The translations under genes and the position numbers were made by a program. From assembly GCA_023525715.1 (NCBI GenBank), contig CM042013.1, positions 73,172,994 through 73,236,993 on the forward strand: a stretch of 64,000 nucleotides of DNA. Direction: 5' to 3'. The notes under the pieces were generated by a model, which worked only from the letters and a program-made list of their open reading frames with translations, was not told the DNA's origin and did not search any database. The DNA is from Cichorium intybus (lineage: Eukaryota > Streptophyta > Magnoliopsida > Asterales > Asteraceae). Of the stretch, positions 24,012-36,773 are shown piece after piece. Within the stretch, counting starts at the first letter, position 1. Each line of letters opens with the position of its first letter.

Positions 24012-26821
24012 TGTAATGCCCCAAAATCTAGAGTTAAATTTTTTGTTTTAAAACGGTTCAAATACGTAAAACGAGTTATGAAATAAAACCATCCGAATTA
24101 AAACCTAATATTCAAAAGATACAAAATCGTATTTATCAAAACGTTTACAATATTATCCAGCGGAAGACTTGAATACCAAAACTTCAGATGCGGTCAGTTG
24201 CGCCGTGCTCCAAGCTCAAGCCAACAAATACCTGAAAAACAGTTAGGGTGAAAGAGTAAGCACAAAGTTTAGTGAGTTCTCCAAAATACCACACAATTCA
24301 TCACGTCACACACTATCACAAAAGGTGTCCAAGCTTACCCCGAACAACCTGGCTCTCGGGCTTGCCCCGATCCGCCTCGGCTTAGAACTCACGAGCTTGC
24401 CCCGTCCCGTCCGTCATCGAATCAAATCATCCTTTGGACACTCGAGCTTGCCCCGATCCATCCGATTATCAACTCATCCTTTGACTCTCGGGCTTGCCCC
24501 GTGAAACACCCTCGCTTAAGGCTTTTGATAAACACCATTTTAAACCCATTTCAACACCGAATTCTCATTTTCTAGTGATTCATGGTTTAAGACTACAAAT
24601 CAAAGGTTGGAATCCTTAGGGAATCATTAGAAATAAATCCCCTCATCGAAAACTACCATAATCATCCATTAATTTCTAGATTCCTCAACAAATCATCAAA
24701 TCCCCAATTTATAGGGTTCATAACACCCAATTCAATTAAATCTAAGGATCTAAATCATCTATGGATTGGATGTTGATCCAAACAACTTAGAAACATCAAA
24801 TAAACATTGGGGAATCATAGGAAGTACCTCATCCCATCATAAAACTCGGATTGGGTCCAATCCCCAAACCCAAACTCGAAATTTAAAGCTAGAAAGGTGG
24901 GTTTATACCTTAGATTGCTTGGAATCTTCAAGAACTTTGATAAATCTTCAAGTTCTAGCATCTTATCCCCCATGATCTCTCAAAATCGCCACTCTCTCCT
25001 TCTCTATCTCTCTAAATCGTGTTTATGCTGAAATAGGGGAAACCCCCATAAAAAACAATTCATCTTTCAAGAAGTTGCAACAATAGTCCCTCTAGTTTGG
25101 TCCTTCTTCACCCAACACCCCAAAACTCATTATTCTCATTAGAAGTCTCCAAATTCATAAACATGCTCCAAATACAATTATTTATTTCACTTGAGTCATT
25201 CTCTAGGTCAACACTAACCCTTAGTTTCCCAAATTGACACAAATGGTCCCTTACACTAGAATTCTTCACAATCTAGGTCCTTAATGAAATTCAAGGAATT
25301 ATTAGACCTAATTTAAACTCCACCTCAATTCCTTTAATATATCTTCTAATTTTCTAAATCTATGACTAGTCAAATTTACTTAGGGTAAGTTTGGCCAAAT
25401 TGACACTTTTAGTCCTTATGACAAAATTTCTCACATTTGGTTATAATTTGATTTTAAAACTATATTTGGCTCATTTATTCACCATATAAAATATAACAAG
25501 ATATTAAATTTAGTTATTAATTTGTTTTCTTTATTTACAAAATAAATTTTATTTGTAGGTTTAAGCCCAAAACTCCTAGGCCCAAAACACGGATGTTACA
25601 CTCCGATCTGTCGACAATCATGTAAGGCACATACAATACATTACTACACACAGTAATGGAGCTACCTACGCATGTAACTTCACCCGTAGTATAGTGAGAA
25701 GACTCACCTAATCCGCGACCTCAAGCTATACAACACTCCACACGAGTGCCCTTAGATCCTGACAATACGAACAACCTAACAAGGATAAACTCCACTTAGA
25801 ATTTCCTAAACCCCAAGTAGGATAAACATCTAAGACCGATACCCGGACCCTTAAGTATGACCAAAAGTCAAACAGGTCAAAAAGTCAACGGTTAACGGTC
25901 AAAGTCAAAGTCAACGGTCAATAGCCAGTTAGCGCTGCTATCTTCCCTAGATAGCATCGCTAACTATGAACAGTCTCAAAAATCCATTAAGCTCATAATC
26001 CATTCAGCCAAAGTCTTAAAACTTCCAGGAGCCTTCCAAACAGTCTCTAGGTCCATAAAAATCCTAACTTTACCATCCAAACATGACATGCATGCAAATG
26101 GTCAAGATCTTGGTCCAAAATGGTCAAAACTCAACAAAACCACCATAGAGAGCTTGGCTTACTCTCCAAACCAACCTAAAGCCTCCAAATGAGAACTCAA
26201 AGGCATAAAGTTCTGAACTTTATCCTTCACAACCATGGACAACACCAACAAGGGACCATTACACAATTTTAACCGATAAAAACCCACTAAAAGCACAAGA
26301 AGAACCTTAAAACTGCATAAAGGTGGAAACTTTACTCACAATGTTCCAGAAACAAGGAGCTTTAATTGAATTCCACTTGAAAAATGTCTTCTAGCAACCC
26401 CATGCATCCTCTAGCATCATCATAACTTCAAAATTTCAACCAAGAAGATCAAAATCACCAAAACCCCTTCCAAAGGAGCTTGAGAGAGGAAAACAACATT
26501 TTAGAGGCTAAACAGTCAAAAAATGTAGCTGCCCTAGGTTTTCCCACCTTTAAAATGGGCCATAGCTCAAAATCTACGGTTTTGGCCCAAAATCAGTAGT
26601 TAGTGCTGCTAACTCTAAAGTTAGCGTTGCTAACTAAGATCGTGCAAACCCATCACTGACCACTGCATAGCGACGCTACCAAAATCCCTTAACGACGCCA
26701 TTCTCGAAGTTAGCATTTCTAACCTTCATGTTAGTGGCGATAATTGGCCAATTCCAGCAAAACTTCACAATTTGATCCCTTTTCCCGTTAAACTTGAACT
26801 TTTCGAGATTAGGGCCTTACA
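24012..26821 (-). mobile_element. Solo LTR, Ty3 chromovirus type, 2.8 kb
   Basis: On the minus strand it begins TGTAAGGCCCTAATC and ends TTTTGGGGCATTACA. The 5-bp direct repeat TAATT flanks both ends (24007-24011 and 26822-26826). The length is close to the 2752-bp LTR at 48712-51463. No pol remains, so the element was probably reduced to one LTR by LTR-LTR recombination. Internally there is a second set of LTR-like borders: GTGCCTTACA ends at 25621 and TGTAACATCCG begins at 25600 (minus-strand reading), only 20 bp apart. The word GCTTGCCCCG occurs four times near 24355-24500. Paired TTAGCG-type words occur in the right half. Confidence 0.75.
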
Positions 26822-27239
26822 TAATTATACTTGTAGTTAGTATAAATTTTATTAATTCTATGTAAGAGAATCTAGTTTTGTGCCATAGGTATCGGTGGGA
26901 CAGAGTAGTTTGAGATTACACCTTGAAATAGATATCCATTGTATTTATGAAAATCAAGGAACATTTGCACCTCACCCCATAAAGAACAGGGCATAGGCTA
27001 TCCTATATTTTACAGGGTTTTATATATGCTTTTAAGATGAAAATAATTACATTGTATTAAAATGATTTTTTCATATAATTATGTTTTCTACTAGTTTGAC
27101 ATCTTAATTTCATAGATTTGGATTATGGAGACCTTTCCATACTGTATGACAATCACGTAATGCCTCATTTTTATTTTAATATTTATTGGAAAAAGCAAAG
27201 TTAGAGATACACTTAAGAATAACTTTGAAGATTGATTAT

Positions 27240-27973
27240 GCTCAACAATATTTAAGACAAACAAGTAGTTATGCGGAAATGTAAAAGACTTAAGATCAAA
27301 ATGTAGGAATTAACAACACTTAGATAATAACAATAGTATGAACATTAAGAACACAGTTTTTGATGGAATGAAGATGTTTTATATCATGAGAAAAGTGTTA
27401 AATATTTGTTTCTCCAAACCATGAAAACAAAGTGTGGTAGAACTCTCCTTTTATAGTGCAAGGACAGTTCCCACGAGATAAGGACCTACAGACTGAAGGG
27501 ACTACAGACCAGTCCACTTCAGATTGTTCTAAGGATAATAGTACGAAGTCAGACTAGCATAGCCTATGATTGATTGTTCTCTAACGGAATAGTACAAGCG
27601 CCATACAACTTTGGGAACAAGAAATGACTAGCCTAAGTGTACTATACAATCTGATCTACTTATCTTTGTCTTTATCTTCACTTTGACTTTAACTCTCAAC
27701 TTGATATTATCTTCTGAAGTAATCAAAGATCAGGTGTGATCTTCCGTATAGATGATCTTCTGATGAGTTGCTGATGACTTGCTCTTCTAATAATTCTTTG
27801 AGTATGATGAACCAAAAATCTCTATGACTGACCGAAATTCATCTTGAATTTCGGTGTCTTCTTTAAGTGTCTTCTAGAACTTGTAAATCTTCTATGTATT
27901 AAACTTTTATGGCACAAATCGAAATCATACATAAATTTCAGTATCTAAATTCCGGGTTCATATCATTGCAACA
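27240..27973 (-). mobile_element. Probable copia-type LTR remnant
   Basis: The minus strand opens TGTTGCAATGATATG at 27973 and has a promoter-like CTATAAAAGGAG (27456-27445). The far end lacks a clear border or target duplication, so this is tentative. Confidence 0.35.
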
Positions 27974-28222
27974 ATAAACACAATCAAGATGGTAAGACGT
28001 GTTCATTGATAACTAACAAAGGATCAGCAGTTACATTTGAACATAAGACCATAAAAACATTATCAGTACATTGTCTTAAAAGATTACATCAAAAACACCA
28101 TCAACTAAAGTTGGTCAATGACTTATCATTAACAATATTTATTTATTTAATTTTTTTAAATAAAAATTTATTGTGTTTCCCGATTTTTAAAGATATAGAT
28201 AATAATAAAAGATTAAAAATTA

Positions 28223-28223
<1 letters not shown>

Positions 28224-28297
<74 letters not shown>

Positions 28298-28312
28298 TAT
28301 AATAATAACAAA
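28224..28312. repeat. (AAT)n microsatellite
   Basis: About 28 AAT units with a few interruptions. Confidence 0.95.
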
Positions 28313-28750
28313 GAAAATATTCTAGAACTTTATTATTGTTCTACATGAAGTTCTTGTTACGTGGGGATTATGATGCATGCCGTTTATTAGGTCCTTTTAG
28401 GTAGGTTGGGTGACCATTCTTATCAAAACTCAAACCTTTGCATGAGACTCTTTTGGGTCGTGAATGTTATGATCGGGAAATTGTATTCAGCCCTATGCTT
28501 CTCGACAATGAAATTTTAGCCCATAATACCTCCCGTTCATTCGCTCTCATCAACCCACAATCATGCACACCAAACCATATCCCTCCCCTCTATCACGTTT
28601 TCCTGTTGAGGAAGATCAAGCCGAGAGATACCTTGTTGGATGGAGTCCAATAGCAGCTGGTTTACCCACCTTGTTGAAGCCTTAGCCTCTCGTGATCCTT
28701 CTCCTTCCGGTGGATCCACATCCTCGTAAACCATATGCTGCCCACATGTC

Positions 28751-29730
28751 TGACAATGCCTAGTAATATCAATTATTTTGGTCGTTGTTGAGCCCTATTC
28801 TTAGTGAAATTGTATCATATATACTGTGGTATTCTCACTTTTTGTGTCAGTGCTTGTTTGGAAAGAAATGGTATAAACAGGGGCTAAAAGCGTACAAAAT
28901 GGAAGAAGTTTGAAGATAAAGACAAATCAGTCGAATTCGCACGCGTACCGCGGGATTCACTAAGGCGCGACGCGGTGATGAGGCGGTGGAGAAGATTCAA
29001 ATGCCGATAAAACGGGGATAAACTCATACGCGCGCCGCGGAATTCACTTGTGCGCGCCGCGACCGCTTTATTTTTCAACTATAAATAGAGGGTTTTAGGT
29101 CGGAAAAAGCAGCAAAGACCTGGCATAGGAACAACTCCCAAGGCTTCTTTGACTCCGAGTTTCAGTTTTCAACAACCATAAATTGGTATTTTTATGTTTT
29201 CTCTTTTAATTTCCAATTAGTTTAGTGATTTTGGTAGATTTAGCAAGTGTCTTTGGGTGTGACAACCATTGGCACTAGGTTTTAGTTTTTAAATTTGATG
29301 TTTACTGTTTTGAACCATTGGGATCTGAGTTTTTTTATAATAATCATTCGGTTTATGTTAATTGCTCGGTTTTCGGTGTTTCATGCTTTTGAATGATTTT
29401 TTTTGATGTTTGGATTGTGTTTGATGTTTGGAATTGATCTTGGTTACTTTTGAATTTGAATTATACTTCTGATTTCAGTAGGTACTTAGGATTAGTTATT
29501 GGTTTAGTTTGTTGATGTTTGGATTGGATTATTTGAATTGTGATTTTTGGGATTGTCTTGGGTATAAGTCGAAAACTAGATCCTCTGGCTGTAGAAGTGA
29601 CACTACGGTTGATAATCTGTTGCCTACCTTGACCACGTAACTCCTGTGGATCGACCCTGACTACCACTATGCTAAGTGAGAGTGAGGTTATTTTACTATT
29701 TTTGACCGCATGACGACCGCTGCGATGTCA
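28751..29730 (+). repeat. 5' LTR of the Athila element (980 bp)
   Basis: It runs from TGACAATGCC to GCGATGTCA. The TATA box TATAAATA is at 29080-29087. Two CG-rich word pairs lie just upstream (28942-28975 and 29031-29062). Confidence 0.92.
29080..29087 (+). promoter_or_regulatory. TATA box in the Athila 5' LTR
   Basis: TATAAATA followed by GAGGG. The same box is at 39703-39710 in the 3' LTR and at 46443-46450 in the derivative. The nearest CG word ends 17 bases upstream. Confidence 0.75.
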
Positions 29731-29735
29731 AATTT

Positions 29736-29753
29736 TGGCGTCGTTGCCGGGGA
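29736..29753 (+). promoter_or_regulatory. Primer-binding site, Asp tRNA
   Basis: TGGCGTCGTTGCCGGGGA lies five bases after the LTR. It complements the 3' end of plant Asp tRNA with one mismatch, the priming site typical of Athila elements. Confidence 0.85.
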
Positions 29754-29876
29754 GTTGTGAGCTTGAGAGTAGGTGATCTGTAGGGCTTTTAGTTTCTGAT
29801 ATTTGGTTTTTGATATTGAGATTTTAGTTGGTTAAAAATTTTTCTTTTGGTTTTGGCGGGCGTGTTGCACTAGTGC

Positions 29877-31606
29877 ATGCGTACCCGTCGGGGTGGGCAG
29901 TTATCACCATTGCGTTTTGACTCGGAGATCGAACGAACCGTGCGCAATAACCGTGCACGTAGGCGTTTAGATACAATGAGTTTTAGTAATGTCAGTAGTA
30001 GTTTAGTGAGTGTTGCCCAGGAACCTTCGGGTGAGGCAACGGGGATGTCGTTTACTCCCCCAGTTTCATATTTTCAGTTTGGGAGCACGAGTGCTACTGG
30101 TGGTGCAGTTTCAGCCCCTGCACCAATACCCTCATGCACTCCGCCTTCTGTTCCACCATTTCAACCACAATCTACAAACCCTTTTACATCTGCTATGTCT
30201 AAGGGGAGCGGCAACCCGTGATGGCACCCTAGTGACTATGCAACACACAACCACATTCACAACCCTTACAACCACCATTGATCTTTAAACCACAAACCAC
30301 TTTTCCACCCGTACCACAACAACCATATCAACCACAACCTCTGCAGTACTAGTACCAGGAGGTTGAGCAGAGTTATGATGAAGAAGAAGAAGGATGGGTT
30401 CCATAGCAGCAGCCACCACAGCAACAATGGAACCGAGGTCGGGGACCTACACGAAGAGCACCACAGCAACAACCACCGCAAAGTCAGCAAGGGTATAATG
30501 GTCATCATTTTCACGGTAATCCTATTCCACCTTTGTACTTTGCACAACCGAGAGGGCAGTCGGTTGCATCGCACTTCCAACCACGGGAGTACGATGACTC
30601 ATCGCCCATTTATATTCCTGATAATATAGACACTCAAGTAGAAATTAAGCCTCAATTGATAGGAGTATTAACACAGTTTAGAGGATATAAGACAGATGAC
30701 CCCTATAATCATTTGTATGAATTCTTAGCCATTGCAAACGCTAATACTCCTAGGAACACCAATAGGGATATTTTTAGATTAAGATTATTTCCTTTCACCT
30801 TAAAGGACAAAGCCAAGTACTGGTTTACATCTCTTCCATCTAATAGTATCACTACTTGGGATCAACTTAAGGCTAAGTTTTTTCAAGAATTTTACCCAGC
30901 CTGTAAGACTACTGAAGTTAGACATGCAATCCAAGATTTTCAGCAAAAGCCTGGAGAAGCATTTCACGAGGCTTTCGATCGATCGATTGAAGGAGTTGCT
31001 GCGTTCCTGTCCGCATCACGAAGTTCCGAAGTGGCAGCTGGTGAAATTATTTTTTGAAGGAATGAATGAGACGCATCAAGCAATGATAAATGCTTCATCA
31101 AGTGGGACGTTCATGTGGCAAGAGCCAGAGGATGTGTGGAGATTTTTGGAACAACTAAGTTTAGGATCTAAGGTCAGCGCATCCATGAAGGATAACACAG
31201 TGTATGTGGCGAATATCAAAGCACAAAACAAATGGAAAAGAGAAATCCAAAATTAGCTAAGTGCTGTTACGAAAAAGTTTAATCAAATGCTCATGAGATT
31301 TCAAAAGGAGAAACTAGCATATATATTGCATGGACAAAGCATATGTAATACATGTGGTGAAATAGGACATAATCACAATGAATGCTCGATGACACATGAG
31401 GTAATCAGTAAGGTACATGGATATGGTCAATTCCACAATACGCCACGACCTTTCAGAAATAATCAGCAAAGGGAAGTAAGGCAACCACCAGTGAGGCAGC
31501 AACACGTGCAGTCAACACCTCCAGCGAGAATGACGAACATCGACATGCAGGAGATTTTTGGAATGTTAGAAAGGAGGTGGAAGATGCCAATTCGCAAGCA
31601 ATTTTG
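29877..31606 (+). pseudogene. Athila gag, frameshifted
   Basis: ATG at 29877 gives MRTRRGGQLSPLRFDSEIER, and the frame breaks near 30220. The capsid-like core is readable at 30533-31057 (VEIKPQLIGVLTQFRGY, then DPYNHLYEFLAI, FPFTLKDKAKYWFTSLP, TWDQLKAKFFQEFYP). After a further shift near 31000 it continues FFEGMNETHQAMINASSSG. The zinc knuckle CNTCGEIGHNHNEC (CX2CX4HX4C) is at about 31340-31385. Gag forms the particle and binds the RNA. At least two frameshifts make this copy defective. Confidence 0.85.
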
Positions 31607-32100
31607 AAGTTAGGAGAATTGCTCATTAAGTTGGAAAAGGACAGAGAGCCGGAAAAAGCGCAACTACCAAAGGTGCAAGTGAATGAAGTTATCACGCTCA
31701 GAAGTGGAAAGAAGGTGGATAACAAAGTTGCAGCTCCACCAGCAGAAGAAGATAGTGATGTGGAGATTATTTTTGATGAAAAAGAAGAGCTGGAAAAGGA
31801 AGAGCGAGAACGACGAACATCGGCATGCAGGAAATTTTTGGAATGTTAGTTAAGATTAAGGAGGTGGAAGATGCCAATTCGCAAGCAATTTTGAAGTTAG
31901 GAGAATTTCTCATTAAGTTGGAAAAGGACTGAGAGCAGGAAAAAGCACAACCACCAAAGGTGCAAGTGAATGAAGTTATCACGCTCAGAAGTGGAAAGAA
32001 GGTGGATAACAAAGTTGCAGCTCCACCAGCAGAAGAAGATAGTGATGTGGAGATTATTTTTGATGAAAAAGAAGAGCTGGAAAAGGAAAAGAAGAGAGAA
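31530..32100 (+). repeat. Tandem duplication of about 285 bp in the gag-pol linker
   Basis: The blocks GACGAACATCGRCATGCAGG and GAAGTTATCACGCTCAGAAG each occur twice, 280-288 bp apart. The duplicated part encodes a basic and acidic linker (ITLRSGKKVDNKV, then EEDSDVEIIFDEKEELEKE). It breaks the gag-pol frame. Confidence 0.85.
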
Positions 32101-32469
32101 AAAGAGGAACACGTGCAAAGTAAGAAAACAACGAGTACATGGGAAAAATGAGAAACAAGTGGGACAGCTCCTTTTCCTGCGGCTTTGGAAAAGCCAGAAA
32201 GAAGACCATATGGAAAAAAAGGACCACAAGCAGAAGATATGTGGGATCTGTTCAGTCTAATCAAAGTCAACATCCTATTGGTTAAGCTTATCAAGGATGT
32301 TCCTGCATATGCGAAATTTCTCAAAGACGTGTATTCATAAGAAGAATATTCTGTCACATTTGCCCAAAATGATTAGTTTGCCCGAAAATGTAAGTTCTTT
32401 AATTATGGATGCATTACCTCCCAATATGAAGGACCCAGGGGTTCCTCTCATTCAGTTGATTTAGGTGAT

Positions 32470-35400
32470 GTGCATATCAAGAAACCTCTGTTAGATTTGG
32501 GTGCAAGCATGAACATTCTACCGGGACAGCACTTTGACAAGTATGAATTTGGTACTTTAAGGCCTACTGATGTGATTTTACAGCTTGCTAATAAGTCTAC
32601 AAAGATTCCTAGGGGAATGTTGTTGGATGTTATCATCAAGGTGAGAGATTTCTATTACCCAGCAGATTTCTTAGTTCTGGATATCCGTCAGGCTGCCAAT
32701 GGAGAACAACCGACGATTATTTTGGGGAGACCTTTCTTGGCTAAAGCTAATGCAAACATTGACTGTCGTACAGGAGAGATGGGGATTGCCTTTGGGCATC
32801 GGCAAACTAAGATGAACATTTTTAATGCCAAAGGAAGTACCATGGAGGATGAAGAATGCTACCAGGTGGATATCATAGATGAGTTAGTGCAGCAGTATAC
32901 GCCAGAAGTGTTGCAACAAGATGCGATGGATACTCAAGAAGAAGGAGAGGCTGAGCAGGAGAAGCAAGAAGAAGCAGCAGGAAAGGACAAAAGCATGAAG
33001 CATGAAGATTGTGCGCACATCGCGAAGCTGCCAACAGAGATTCCTGAGACATTAAAACCTTCTTTACAGGAACATCCAACTTTAGAGTTCAAACCGTTGC
33101 CAGCTCATTTAAAGTACGCTTTCTTAGGAGAAAAAGAAACTCTGCCGGTGATCTTAGCAGCAAACTTGACAATGGAACAAGAAAAAGACTTGCTTAAGGT
33201 CTTGTCCAGACATAAGGAAGTCATTGGATGGACGATTGCAGATTTGAAAGGTATTAGTCCGACTACGTGTATGCATCGGATGATCACAGAAGAAGGAGCC
33301 AAACATGCCAGGGATATGCAAAGAAGATTGAATCCGAATTTGAAGGAAGTTGTGAAGAAGGAAGTTCTAAAATGGTTGGATGTTGGGATCATATATCCAA
33401 TCTCCGACAGTGAATGGGTCAGTCCGACACAAACTGTGCCAAAGAAATCTGGTATAACTGTAGTGGATACCAAGGATGGTGATAAGGTATCCACGAGACC
33501 TGTAACTGGTTGGAGAGTATGTATTAATTACAGGAAACTCAATGCCGCTACATCTAAGGACCATTTCCCATTACCATTCATTGATCAAATTGTAGAAAAG
33601 TTAGCTGGACAGAAGTATTATTGCTTCTTGGACGGCTATTCTCGGTATAATCAGATTGCCATTCACCCGGAGGATCAGGCGAAGACCACATTCATATGTC
33701 CATATGGTACTTTTTCATTTCGCAGAATGCCATTCGGATTGTGTAATGCCCCCATTACGTTTCAACAGTGTATGATGGCGATATTCTCTGACATAAATGG
33801 TGACGCTTTGGAGATCTTCATGGACGACTTCTCGATTTTTGGATTAACATTTGAGGCATGCTTAAGTCAATTGGAAAAGGTGTTACAAAGATGTGTCGAG
33901 TCTAATCTGGTGCTTTCTTGGGAGAAAAGCCATTTCATGGTTAGGGAAGGAATAGTCTTAGGTCATGTGGTCTCCGAAAGAGGATTTGAGGTAGATCGTG
34001 CTAAGGTCAAAGTTATTTCCACATTGCCACCCCCGACATCCGTGAAAGGGGTTAGATCTTTCTTAGACCATGCTGGTTTTTACCGTAGATTTATTAAGAA
34101 TTTTAGTACTATCTCTAAACCTCTTTGTGGTCTTCTTTTGAAAGACGCACCATTTATTTTTGATGAGGAGTGTGTAAAAGCATTCAACATTTTAAAAAAT
34201 AAATTGGTCGAGGCTCCCATTCTAAAACCTCCTGATTGGACCCAACCTTTCAAAATTATGTGTGATGCTAGTGACTATGTTGCCGCTGCAGTATTCGGAC
34301 AAAAGATTGATAGGAAGCCAGTAGTCATATGCTATGCTAGTAAAACTTTTTCTGAAGCTCAATTAAATTACACAACCACCGAAAAGGAGTTACATGCCGT
34401 AGTATTTGCATTAGACAAGTTCAGATCCTACATCTGGGGATCAAAGGTGGTGGTTTATACCGAACACAGTGCTGTTCGACACCTGCTTGCGAAGAAGGAG
34501 TCTAAACAAAGGCTGATCAGATGGATACTTCTCTTGCAAGAGTTCGGTGTGGAAATCAAGGACAAGAAAGGAGCAGAAAATGTGGTAGCAGATCATCTCT
34601 CACGACTGCCAGCAGAAGGGTTAGAAACTGGAATAAAAGATTCATTCCCAGATGAGCAGCTGTTGGAGCTCACTGGAGCTCCATGGTATGCAAATTATAT
34701 CAACTTCTTGGCTACAGGAGCAATGCCAACGCATTGGACAAAACAGAGGCAGAAGCAATTTCGCACGTTTGCAAAGTGGTTTATTTGGGATGACCCTGAC
34801 CTTTTTAAGGTAGGGGAGGACCAAATAATTCGTTGATGTGTACCTGATAGTGAGATTGGTGATGTCTTGGAACACTGTCATGCGTCAGCATGTGGAGGAC
34901 ACTTCAGCGGCAAAAAGACAGGATACAAAGTTTTGGAAGCAGGATTGTATTGGCCAACTATCTTCAAAGATGCTCACAAAACCGCCAAGGAGTGCCTGAA
35001 CTGCCAGCAATTGGGAAACATATCGAAAAGTGATCAAATGCCCTTAAATCCGATATTGGTGGTAGACATTTTCGATGTCTAGGGGATCGATTTCATGGGA
35101 CCATTTCCCACTTCGCATGGTTATGTCTATATTCTGGTCGCAGTGGATTATGTGTCCAAGTGGATTGAGGCAGAAGTGACCCGCACAAATGATCATCACG
35201 TGGTGTGCAAATTTGTTAAGAGAAATATTTTCACCCGACATGGAGTCCCACGGGTCATCATAAGTGATGGGGGGTCGCAATTTAAGAACTTCAAATTCGG
35301 GAGGCTGTTGAAGCATTACGGGGTGAATCATCGAATCGCAACACCTTATCACCCACAAACAAGCGGCCAGGTAGAAGTATCCAACAGACAGATCAAGGAA

Positions 35401-35925
35401 ATTCTTCAGAAGACGGTCAGGGCAGAAGGAAAGATTGGTCGTAAAGGTTGGATGATGCATTATGGGCATACAGAACCGTTTATAAGACACCGATAGGAGC
35501 TACTTCGTATCGGCTGGTTTATGGGAAAGCCTGTCACTTGCCTGTGGAACTCACCAACCGAGCCCTATAGCCTACCAAACAAGTGAACATGGACTACACT
35601 GAAGCTGGAAAGGAACGAAAGTTGCAGCTATCTGAATTGGAGGATTTGCGAGACGAAGCTTACGAGAATGCGGCTACGTACAAGTCGAAAATGAAGCGGC
35701 ATCATGATGCTAAGCTCCGGTTAAAAACTTTTGAAGTGGGACAGAAGGTATGGCTGTAAAACTCAAGATTGAAGATGTTTCCTCGGAAATTAAGAAGCAA
35801 ATGGAATGGGCCATATGAAGTGGTTAGTGTCACAGATTATGGTGCAGTAGAGATCGGGGATTCAAAGGTGGACAACCTTTCAAAGTCAATGGATATAGAC
35901 TCAAACCCTATGTCATTGTAGCCAC
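32470..35925 (+). pseudogene. Athila pol: PR-RT-RNaseH-IN, stops in IN
   Basis: An open stretch runs 32470-34836. Protease has LLDLGASMNILP. Reverse transcriptase has WRVCINYRKLNAAT, FPLPFIDQ, FRRMPFGLCNAP and FMDDF as the catalytic aspartate pair. RNaseH has IMCDASDYVAAAVFG, TTEKELHAVV and NVVADHLSRL. A TGA at about 34834 ends this stretch. Integrase then has an HHCC zinc domain (HCHASACGGH, CLNCQQLG) and the DDE residues in DFMGPF, ISDGGSQF and the SGQVEVSNRQ region. TAG replaces a tryptophan before GIDFMG near 35080, and a shift near 35455 moves the C-terminal part (WAYRTVYKTPIGA, RDEAYENAATYK) to another frame. The enzymes would copy RNA to DNA and integrate it. This copy cannot make a full integrase. 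Confidence 0.9.
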
Positions 35926-36011
35926 ATTTCAGAAACTGGAAGTAGAAACAGTGGAGTTCGTGACAGACACTTTGTATATACGCCATAGGTCAGGTAAGTG
36001 CATGTCCGGCT

Positions 36012-36050
36012 GAAGACGTTAAACTTAGCGCTTGTCGGGAGGCAACCCGA
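36012..36050 (+). promoter_or_regulatory. Conserved non-coding block after integrase
   Basis: GAAGACGTTAAACTTAGCGC, then TTGTCGGGAGGCAACCCGA. The same block is kept in the non-autonomous derivative at 48400-48438. From memory, similar GCGCTT...GGGAGGCAACCC sequences sit between pol and ORF3 in other plant Athila elements. GGG-AGGCAA-CCC can form a small hairpin. The function is unknown. Confidence 0.55.
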
Positions 36051-36149
36051 TCATCATATGTATAATCTGTATTTCTAATAGTAATTAATCACACCATATT
36101 GGTCACGGTAAGAAAAGAACAAGTGTGGGGTCAATTTGGTAATTTTGCA

Positions 36150-36725
36150 ACACCGCGACGTGGGATCTTAGGATCCGCGCCGCGCGTGTTTAGTTTTCAC
36201 GATTATAATTAAAGTCAGATTTTTATACGCGACGCGGATAGAAGCTTCCCGTGCCGCGGTCTTATCTTAATTTGAATTTAGAGATAATCACTAAAAACAG
36301 AGTTTGAAATTCAACCCAAATCCCCAACTTGTATAAAATCAAAAGTGCGTAAATTCTTCAATTTCTTACTGTCGATCGCTCATCTGCAACTCACAATCAC
36401 TACATCTTCGTTCTCTCATCACAGCAATTCAAGTAAGTTCCTGAAATTCAATCTTTTATATTCAAGTTCTTGAAACTAGTGAAAATCCTCTGTAATCGGC
36501 AATGTAGTTAGTTTATACTAAAATTGATGTTGCCATTAGGATTAGAATGATGCATGCTACAAAACCCGATATTTAGAATAGCAATTTTGACCTGAAATCA
36601 TGTGTAATCGTCGGTCCTGTTCTGAACTTCATATGCCGCGCCGCAGCTTGTTACAAAGCGCGACGAGGAGTATGAAATTTCAAAGACCAGCGACGCGGCT
36701 TTTGTATTCTGCGCCGCGGCGTACG
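36150..36725 (+). other. Non-coding segment before ORF3 with four CG word pairs
   Basis: Pairs of GCGACGCGG/GCGCCGCGG-like words lie at 36155/36177, 36229/36251, 36638/36660 and 36690/36711, each 21-22 bp apart. The rest is AT-rich leader to ORF3. Confidence 0.7.
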
Positions 36726-36773
36726 TTGAACAATATCTGACTTTTGGGTTTTTGTTAAATTTTACAGGCAACA

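Larger units (their letters stand above)
26827..28745. other. Spacer with an LTR-like remnant and an AAT microsatellite
   Basis: No intact gene. It contains a probable minus-strand copia LTR remnant (about 27240-27973) and an AAT tract. The last five bases, ATGTC (28746-28750), are the target duplication of the Athila element. Around 28330-28740 the composition is more coding-like, but frames are short and unrecognised. Confidence 0.4.

Noticed and set aside
31767..32357. 196-codon minus-strand frame in the Athila linker
   Set aside because: An antisense shadow of the lysine/glutamate-rich duplicated linker, giving Ser/Phe-rich nonsense.
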